A DNA stretch of 64,000 nucleotides from Bacteroidales bacterium M7. GTDB taxonomy: Bacteria; Bacteroidota; Bacteroidia; Bacteroidales; Muribaculaceae. The position numbers and the translations under genes were made by a program. The DNA lies in assembly GCA_001689515.1 (NCBI GenBank), contig LUJR01000042.1, positions 26,071 to 90,070 on the forward strand, read 5' to 3'. Shown piece by piece: positions 59,701-64,000 of this stretch (positions are counted from its first letter, which is position 1; the number at the start of each line of letters is the position of its first letter). The notes below the pieces were generated by a model. It was not told the origin of the DNA, made no database searches, and saw only the letters and a program-made list of their open reading frames with translations.

Positions 59701-61372
59701 CAGCGTCGCGGTCAGCTCCGTCAAAGAACATACCGCGGGTGTCAGATGCAGAAGGTGTAAAGCGATTGAATGAAGTGTACTCTGTGCCTGACGCCACGCT
59801 CACCACCTCGTTGGCATTGCCAAGAGAATAGAATGTGCCGCCGGCATCAGATGCCACATTGTTAGGTTCGTCATGGTTCATGACCACGCGGATGTAGTAA
59901 TGCTGGGTAGCATCACCGGTGTTAGTGCCGGATACGGGAGAATGTGAGAGCACATAAGAGCCGTCAGCCTGATGGCTGAACTCACCGACACGGACAGAAT
60001 TGCCCATAGGACCGTAGCTCCAGAGGCATATGCGGCGCACTGCAGCCGGACCTACCCACTGAGCATTGCGGACATCAGAGTCCACGCTCTGGTTAGCGAC
60101 AGCCACTGAGCCGTCACCATCGCCCCAAGCGCGCACGAGAGCCTTGATAGGATAGCGAGTAGCGCCGTCTACAGTGCACTCGTTCAACATGTCGACAGGA
60201 GTGCCGGGAGTGTACACCTTATTGGGAGCAGCAGGACCGCAAGAGTAGAGTATCACAGCGTTGGCACTCGCAGGGAGAGTGTTGAGAGCCACAAGGGGTG
60301 TCAGCGTAGCCTTGCCGGTGTGCACATCGATCTCGATTTTTACCTCTGGGAGGTCATACTTATAGGTCTTGGCAGCAGCCACGTCTGACCATCCGAGACC
60401 CTCCTTATAGGCAGCCGCACGGATAGTAGTGTGACCCTTCTCGAGAGCGATGCCGCCGGCAGGGTATTCAGTCCAAGAGTCCTCAGAGGGATCGCCGGTA
60501 GCAGCCTCTGTGTAGTAGACAGTCGCGCCCGACACAGCCGGGATGACGATCTTGTTGTTTGTCGCCGAAGCAGGCAGCACCGGAGTAGCGGGCTTGGACT
60601 CAGTGAATGTCCAGCTCAGCTTATGAGGACCGTTAGGACTTGTCGATGCCAGATTGGAGGACTTGCTAAACGATATGACATAGTTGCCAGCATCAGTAAT
60701 CTTGATAAAGCCTCCTGAGTTTCCATAAAGCCACAATTCTATATTATTGCTGCTTTTGCTGATAGAAGCTCCTTCCGTATATAATACCGTGTTACTTTGA
60801 CCTGTTCCAGTATAGGAACTAATCTGTAGACGAAATTCATCACCAGCAGATGCGTTCTCAATCTTATACTCCCAATTCTTATCATCAGCACTGCTTACAA
60901 ACTGAGAGCAGACCCCATCCATCAAGATATAGGGGGCAGGATAGATGACCACTGGGACATAGTTTTCGCTTCTTGTCGCTGTATTGCCAGAACCAAGTGT
61001 AAAACACTGATTCTCAACAGAACTACTTGGATCAACGAAGTCACCCTCCCATTTTTTGAAAGAGCCGACTTTTGAATTTCCGTCAAATGTAACAGACGAA
61101 ACTTCACACGTTACTCCAATACTGCTGTTTCCAAAGCCTATCTCATAAAGATCGGTCCAATCGAATTCAAACTTGAAAACTTTTGAGCCAGCAGAAGTCT
61201 CTTTGCCTTGGTAGCAACTATAAAAATTGCTATCCTTGCCACAGTAGATATAGGCTTCATCCCAGTTTTTAGCCGAGGCATCCACATAGAATACCCATGA
61301 AGCAGCCGAGGCTGGGATGGAGAAACCAAGCAACGCAAACATCATAGCGAAGAATGTAAGAAATTTCTTCAT
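53765..61372 (-). CDS. Giant secreted multi-module protein with T9SS sorting tail
   Basis: A 2,535-aa protein with a Sec signal peptide (residues 1-23, ending PASA) and a C-terminal type-A T9SS sorting-domain-like segment of about 85 residues (GFSIVYNRAAGTVTVKAEGK, AAVYDASGASLVTG, NIARGAYVVST), so it is probably exported and surface-attached or released. The N-terminal 25-115 region (YVDASAKNWDEAYIYCGKD) resembles CBM26-like starch-binding folds. About 265-340 resembles a chitobiase C-terminal module (ATVYYTEAATGDPSEDSW). A related motif recurs near residues 445, 598 and 853 (RRICLWSYG, KSVELRDANGK, KKVELVNRTSG), suggesting tandem modules. No catalytic domain is recognised. The neighbouring porW encodes part of its likely exporter. 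Confidence 0.8.
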   Translation of the reverse strand: MKKFLTFFAMMFALLGFSIPASAASWVFYVDASAKNWDEAYIYCGKDSNFYSCYQGKETSAGSKVFKFEFDWTDLYEIGFGNSSIGVTCEVSSVTFDGNSKVGSFKKWEGDFVDPSSSVENQCFTLGSGNTATRSENYVPVVIYPAPYILMDGVCSQFVSSADDKNWEYKIENASAGDEFRLQISSYTGTGQSNTVLYTEGASISKSSNNIELWLYGNSGGFIKITDAGNYVISFSKSSNLASTSPNGPHKLSWTFTESKPATPVLPASATNNKIVIPAVSGATVYYTEAATGDPSEDSWTEYPAGGIALEKGHTTIRAAAYKEGLGWSDVAAAKTYKYDLPEVKIEIDVHTGKATLTPLVALNTLPASANAVILYSCGPAAPNKVYTPGTPVDMLNECTVDGATRYPIKALVRAWGDGDGSVAVANQSVDSDVRNAQWVGPAAVRRICLWSYGPMGNSVRVGEFSHQADGSYVLSHSPVSGTNTGDATQHYYIRVVMNHDEPNNVASDAGGTFYSLGNANEVVSVASGTEYTSFNRFTPSASDTRGMFFDGADRDAVKLTLKGDLDDFTHIIDGSSVPCKRFVPNSIVPEWNPDANIKSVELRDANGKLLCTLTQNLGTGEDNYWTGVTTEALKGAANSGGDNRFCFVADTKDGKKYYSIGQQYNYWVQYGRYDSTTSHKPSTSNSAGNYFCVNEPSAIAEVAISFDGTTASKISISPYTNTKQMDISGDPNAPSITGYGSEIGSWDSTREFNHSETLGGWVYAFTATQSTPEYLIYGSKGNLYAPIGLQIGSPSTTVWRQVPSGLDANDKKRYAAKLSGLQVGARYRLILKEVGNDVQISIEALPESVRKIKKVELVNRTSGNTAVGEFTQNTENGTWDFYPLSWTGNPSNSSVYSDAYYVKVTLGYEGEGDASDYVRYVGYSSSVNDYQLKSTAQYTNKAYTYSNVNDNHNFKVRVNGDYYVQLAFDESTFTAGWMGVATSKLTPSFIPQVNRVAWSLSDDKILAPGDTKYFYMSAMQNDNRLSPEWELVKEGGKYVLDNFVVIPAAQFVIRAVSKSATSGALTVTDWGYNGSVPYHIYATGQDFKIDQVADLNATSKVSAPFTMTANCERGFFWNVGASMVRLEFDPSASTNNLTATIDFSYPSTLKQAPKPGFPWVGLTSSNIQALSGSNQSYSYASKLGMSGLSDNDLKNIGIDSRDDLEASFTNAFIQWTEDGKPYIYDRHVDDTDTKGKSIYYFSGDAASDNRATSVRPAVDQVMSSTILPPRNTPQFQMITTKGVTTPDADALTFKYIKTDRKTFMYHGHTTKEFMVAEYEISNIELQGMFKVFTGYGARKYGSVTNGLSYYPNWGVGVQKDGEPYANMLISSTQQLPMNGGGQVITTDADGHEVSTRYWEQISIGDKGDYGKDDNTAGQYFRLDNAQYVTSLKFYLALECDTDDRNSTTFHNLQGGDPVNYYNDGRNYSWLDVKLEAERPVIQLNKQGTHTGVARYWLNAKRAGDKPEVKEYKTKLIKIDPEKFEYDPEYGTPTQGFEEIPVAGSTYKLNEPYNNYIEEKTTTINDLKDGTYIAYIYDVVYVPKSGLTIKETDKWNISHPITIFSVKQGLIRGEQRVGARSESHIYHPVIRVYPDIQAVIKALPSTITLDKVSATVTLGNLRADSYILDTEGKDITKKDAPDADATDIYYVVTQKYKSAAANGGVEQEGKAVVYYPQGYFSVARGNVNTQNFDVIKTRLNALTHLTLDVAVEGAENPAPVTAEAMTYMPAGQLYGTLVADKKESGDVHFNALSVTHGDEVEGADRDGYARIRYVDRNNGDIPCYIGSMDGTGVFAQVYYVGKDATTGAEVDMPLFDEDALLDMKANPDDTQNDGKIYTAKRLKIGGIPYVTESDATDELATDIDGTELKLRHKQTAKFKVVLTYKNEGIDMPEVTTRTKETELTYGEENLTSPRQGLHDVLTQADADARLTDETVAKDVTAVSERYVENYGGLFTNIEDAHVALHAVEKNNALVGSRSLRKWYMDHGDKWIGTEDLNPFNPGNHLAIGNAKMGATETYGAPEEVHPLLRGTKVESTDGFRNDSELNNAWWNHNALVAPEFHEADQINGTLTIEGGKVTGFIPGSAHPKNHRAYWAGVKPDNSDKYQVWDGGYVIKAPEGFDVDIRDPQHGYYGMSNHFSTKRSGFYLGEMPLDANDVTAVLGRGNGMGSGSFTEDQRSQFYTDAAAVHAKAMEFHKYSEAINAAVNAGNSSVTVGNNTYPINWNKEYIWDYDPIYDVREKAAFEPQTAGGLSPAEELFETADRHMFFKVRHINHESWFVPGASVAEGSLKTQPLWAAFENDAKFQAAATPTAKDNYVMSQLRINPEDYCPLAYDVRYTYPFLTSDKYVTAENYDNSKNGARRKARSTEPGAIKTALDGVGEGDVDDIVARDKGRVSFFGYVSPEDVVPTAISDVNDDIRGNGFSIVYNRAAGTVTVKAEGKTLENAAVYDASGASLVTGTSADRIDDSTIVLDVRNIARGAYVVSTNLGGAKFMK

Positions 61373-62142
61373 AATGAGTTGGTTTTATTGTTAGTTAATT
61401 GGTTTGTTTTGATTATTGATTTTGATTGATTGTCGTTAGAAAAAAATCAGATCCGGGTCCGCGCGGAGGAGGTTGTCGAGGAGTAGCCGGGGAAGATAAA
61501 TCTGATAAATCGTATAAGGTCTTATAAGATTTATACGATTTATAAGAATTTAGCCCAGATACTGAGTCGATGCCTTGTGCGCATTAGTGGACTCGGGCAG
61601 GCAGCCGCCGGGGGCCGCGGGAGCGTGAAATCGGATACGGGTAATCCGCCCCCGAGGGGACGGCTCGCCGGCTGGTGCCGCTGCATGCAGCGACGGTAGC
61701 GGCGCTTAATTATTTAGCAGAGGATGATAAGAAGTGATTTAGATGATTTTGTTACGTGCAAATGATTTAATGGTTAATTATATAAGTGATTGAACTTTAG
61801 ATTTATACATAACAAGAAGCACCGATGAGCGGTGTGCTCTCCGGTGCGACAAAAATGGAATTAGCGGTGACGGCTCCCAGGCATGCAGCCACGGATTACC
61901 GCCTGTATGAAGTATGAAAATTCCCCGTTTATCCCAAATTTTAGCACAGGATTACACCTACAAAGATACAAAAAACGCCTATAAATGTTATAAAAACCGC
62001 TCCGCAGTTAGATATAATTAACAGAAATTAACCCAACAGGGCAAGGAGTCAGGACGAGGAGAAATAAATCTTATAAGACGGATAAGTCGTATAAGTCATA
62101 TAAGATTTATAAAAGTTATAAGACTTATAAGACTTATGCTTG
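61373..62142 (-). promoter_or_regulatory. Long leader region of the giant gene
   Basis: CAAAGATA (61961-61968) is TATCTTTG on the minus strand, the best promoter candidate, which would give a leader of about 580 nt. The leader holds GGTAATCCG (about 61629-61637) complementary to CGGATTACC (about 61892-61900), CGCTGCATGCAGCG (61690-61703), a GCATGCAGCC block near 61880, and AGCAC/CGGTGCT hairpins near 61820. Two tracts of 9-nt TTATAAGAC/TTATAAATC units lie at 61494-61552 and 62063-62138. I do not recognise a riboswitch class. No gene is seen. Confidence 0.4.
62063..62138. repeat. 9-nt TTATAAGAC-type repeat tract
   Basis: Degenerate tandem units such as CTTATAAGA, CGTATAAGT, CATATAAGA and CTTATAAGA run between the giant gene's leader and the stop of the four-helix-bundle gene. 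Confidence 0.75.
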
Positions 62143-62706
62143 TTACTGTCCGTTGCGGCGGCGCCAGTCACGGCGCACTTGCGACATCTGTTCTTTGATG
62201 CCGCCTTCGTTTATGAAGATTTCTTCCATCTTGCGGAGTACGGCTCCGAGCATGGCATCAAGCTGATGGAGCTGGGTGAGCATGATGTTGGCAACAGTTT
62301 CGTCAGTGCGCTGGGAGCATTTTGCCACGAACTGCGACGGATCGTCGTACAGTCGGCAATAGCGGCAAGCCTGTATGGCACGAGAGTCGCTGCGCTGCCA
62401 TGTCACAAGCTGGTTTTGGCGGAGATAGTCCTGATAATCTTCAAGAAGCTCACGCCCGGAGCCTCGAGCGATGCCGACAAGACGTATGCCCATCTCCATC
62501 GACACCGTGGCATCGGTGATGCCTTCCACCAGATTCTGCTTGCAGGAGCGGGCAGCCTGACGCATCTGGTCAGCAGTGCGGGTCAGGCGCAACGAGTAGC
62601 GACGTATGAACATCTCGTTGACATCGCATACGATGAGAGATTTGCGGTAGACATTCCAGTTAGTGTAGTCACCGGCTATCTTCAGAAATTGCTGCTTCAG
62701 CTCCAT
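62143..62706 (-). CDS. Four-helix-bundle (S23-like) suffix-domain protein
   Basis: A 187-aa, entirely helical protein. The four-helix-bundle signature is RTADQMRQAARSCKQNLVEG (about residues 43-62), in the family of 23S rRNA intervening-sequence-type proteins; the rest matches the 'four helix bundle suffix' layout (LVGIARGSGRELLEDYQDYL). These proteins occur widely in Bacteroidetes, often in variable regions; their function is unknown. The gene is bracketed on both sides by 9-nt repeat tracts, 4 bp from one and 48 bp from the other, suggesting it may move or recombine as a cassette (inference). Confidence 0.8.
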   Translation of the reverse strand: MELKQQFLKIAGDYTNWNVYRKSLIVCDVNEMFIRRYSLRLTRTADQMRQAARSCKQNLVEGITDATVSMEMGIRLVGIARGSGRELLEDYQDYLRQNQLVTWQRSDSRAIQACRYCRLYDDPSQFVAKCSQRTDETVANIMLTQLHQLDAMLGAVLRKMEEIFINEGGIKEQMSQVRRDWRRRNGQ

Positions 62707-62753
62707 TACATGTTATCAGGGGGTGATGGGGCTAAGATAGGGATAATATCTCA

Positions 62754-62822
62754 GATAAGTCGTATAAATCTTATAAATTCTTATAAGTCTTATAAGATTT
62801 ATAAAAATTATAAGATTTATTT
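62754..62822. repeat. 9-nt repeat tract encoding the permease tail
   Basis: Units such as CTTATAAAT, CTTATAAGT and TTTATAAAA. From 62822 down to 62771 the tract is translated as the last 16 residues of the ABC permease (SYNFYKSYKTYKNL at the end). Confidence 0.8.
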
Positions 62823-63976
62823 GTGTAGCGCTGGAGGAGCCAGGCGGAGAGGGCGTAGAGGGCGGCGAGGAGCCACATGTGGGTGTAGGGGGAGGCGACG
62901 GCGGCGAGGGAGGCTCCGTCGGAGAGGAGGCGGACGAAACCCTGGATGCCCCATGTGGCTGGGACGAGGGAGGCGAGGACGCGCCAGAAGCCTGTGATGG
63001 AATACATGGGCCATGTGAGTCCTGTGAGGAAGAGGAACACTACGCTGGTGAAGACTATGACGAGCATGGAGGTCTCGCGCTCGGTGACAAACACTTCGAG
63101 GGTCATGCCGAGCATGCACGAGCTGACGAGCAGCGGCAGCAGGAAGAGCATGTAGTCGATGAAGCTGCCAGAGTCAGGAAGGGCGAACATGTTGGGAATC
63201 CACAGCACGTCATAGATGACCATGGGCAGATAGATCAGCAGGTAGCAGAGGAGCCGCCCTGTGATGGCTGCTGCAGCCGGGGCGGCTACGCCGAGGGGGT
63301 CAATGCCGCCATTGGCGCGGCGGCGCTCTGCCCTGCCCCCGGCGAGCATGGTGATGCCGAGGATGAGGCTCTGCTGGAGGATGAGCATGAGGATACCGGG
63401 GATGACGAAGGAGGCGAAGCCCTGCGAGGGGTCGCCGATAAACACGGGGTTGGTGCCGACGGTGGAGCTGCTGCCCATGGCGGCATATGCAGGCGCGCCT
63501 ATTATATCTATAGCCTGCTGGCGCAGGTCGCCGTCAACGGCTATCTGGAGCTGGGTGAGGTCGAGGAGCAGGGCGCGGTAGCGCAGCAGCAGGGAGGCAT
63601 CGCAGTAGAAGCTGACGACAGCCTGCTCGGAGCGTCCGATGCGGCGGTCATAGTCACGCGGTATCTCTATGACGGCGTAGCAGTCATGGGAGGCGCACCA
63701 CTCGCGGGCTTCGGAGAGCGACGAGGCGTAGCCTGCCACGCGCGCCGAGGGGAGCGCGTCGATGGAACGCGCCAGCTGGCGCGAAGCGGCAGTGCGTGAG
63801 TTGTCGACCACCGCCACGGGGGTCTCGCGCACCACCTCGGGGTTGTAGATGAGCGTATAGATAATCGGATAGACCGTGGGCAGAAAGAGGAAGAAAAGTA
63901 TCACGCCCATGTCGGTGAACACCAGACGGAATTCACGGCGGCATACGAGATATACGGAGCGGAACCAGGCGAACAT
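62771..63976 (-). CDS. ABC-2 type transporter permease
   Basis: A 401-aa inner-membrane permease of the YhhJ/YbhR class. One membrane segment lies near residues 20-42 (FTDMGVILFFLFLPTVYPII), then a large extracytoplasmic domain (about 45-185), then five to six segments (about 188-385, for example FVIPGILMLILQQSLILGI and LVIVFTSVVFLFLTGLTWPM). It starts MFAWFRSVYLVCRREFRLVF. Such permeases export drugs or lipids with an HlyD-type periplasmic partner and often a second permease; those genes would lie beyond the right edge. The final YKSYKTYKNL residues come from a 9-nt repeat, an unusual tail that probably replaced the original stop. Confidence 0.87.
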   Translation of the reverse strand: MFAWFRSVYLVCRREFRLVFTDMGVILFFLFLPTVYPIIYTLIYNPEVVRETPVAVVDNSRTAASRQLARSIDALPSARVAGYASSLSEAREWCASHDCYAVIEIPRDYDRRIGRSEQAVVSFYCDASLLLRYRALLLDLTQLQIAVDGDLRQQAIDIIGAPAYAAMGSSSTVGTNPVFIGDPSQGFASFVIPGILMLILQQSLILGITMLAGGRAERRRANGGIDPLGVAAPAAAAITGRLLCYLLIYLPMVIYDVLWIPNMFALPDSGSFIDYMLFLLPLLVSSCMLGMTLEVFVTERETSMLVIVFTSVVFLFLTGLTWPMYSITGFWRVLASLVPATWGIQGFVRLLSDGASLAAVASPYTHMWLLAALYALSAWLLQRYTNKSYNFYKSYKTYKNL

Positions 63977-64000
63977 GACGAATCAGGGAAGATATACCGG

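Noticed and set aside
61800..61960. Cobalamin or other known riboswitch in the giant gene's leader
   Set aside because: The conserved riboswitch core motifs I know are not present; only generic stems are visible.
1..64000. tRNA or rRNA genes
   Set aside because: No T-loop or acceptor-stem patterns and no rRNA sequence were noticed on either strand; a covariance-model scan would be needed to be certain.

Overview
This is a stretch of Bacteroidota chromosome, most likely a gut Bacteroidales of the Muribaculaceae type (inference). The evidence is: several genes preceded by the Bacteroidota sigma-ABfr promoter (-33 TTTG, about 20 bp, -7 TAnnTTTG) with no clear Shine-Dalgarno sequence; families largely confined to this phylum (DUF4290, DUF4293, DUF4924, DUF6377-like, TamL, PorW/SprE, a 29-aa mS38-like protein); and a type IX secretion sorting tail on a giant secreted protein. 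I saw no tRNA, rRNA, CRISPR array, integrase or transposase.

Layout. 0-6.5 kb: endonuclease IV, an unusual MFS symporter, DUF4924, a periplasmic TPR protein and a second MFS carrier. 6.8-10.8 kb: a minus-strand run DUF4293, DUF4290, rimM, maeB. 11-17 kb: surE, radC, a glycosyltransferase, a bile-salt-hydrolase-like Ntn hydrolase and a DUF6377-like membrane regulator. 17.5-25 kb: a Crp/Fnr regulator, menA overlapped by a fused AAA ATPase-DUF4435 (TOPRIM-like) gene, a sugar nucleotidyltransferase with galM behind a double operator, and an AspT/YidE-type transporter. 25.5-31 kb: tamL, a HAD phosphatase and a BlaI/M56-TonB regulator-protease pair with a clear operator. 32-39 kb: a UbiA-family prenyltransferase, then a minus-strand block of amidase, hypothetical, dxr, HU, the 29-aa protein and rng; then gdhA. 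39.7-49.7 kb: glycosyltransferase, a candidate structured RNA, DUF695, rpsA, a tightly overlapping trio mtaB / acyltransferase / glycosyltransferase, and nadE. 49.8-64 kb: porW/sprE, a 2,535-aa T9SS cargo-like protein, a four-helix-bundle protein and an ABC-2 permease running off the right edge.

The most striking feature is what lies between the genes. Nearly every convergent or loose intergenic gap holds an imperfect palindrome. Many share one build: the tag TGTAGG (CCTACA in reverse) joined to one of several different palindromic cores, usually as two facing arms 70-90 bp apart. Longer versions are 150-bp elements with terminal inverted repeats. Two 220-bp hairpins, a nested ~230-bp hairpin family and an AACCTCTCCGAGGTT family lie alongside. 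The same tagged palindromes also sit in frame inside two coding regions: porW (three clusters) and the hypothetical gene beside dxr. No mobilising enzyme is visible here, so this looks like a non-autonomous modular repeat family acting in trans.

A second repeat class, 9-nt units that read as Tyr-Lys-Ser, brackets the four-helix-bundle gene, forms the C-terminal tail of the ABC permease and sits just upstream of porW.
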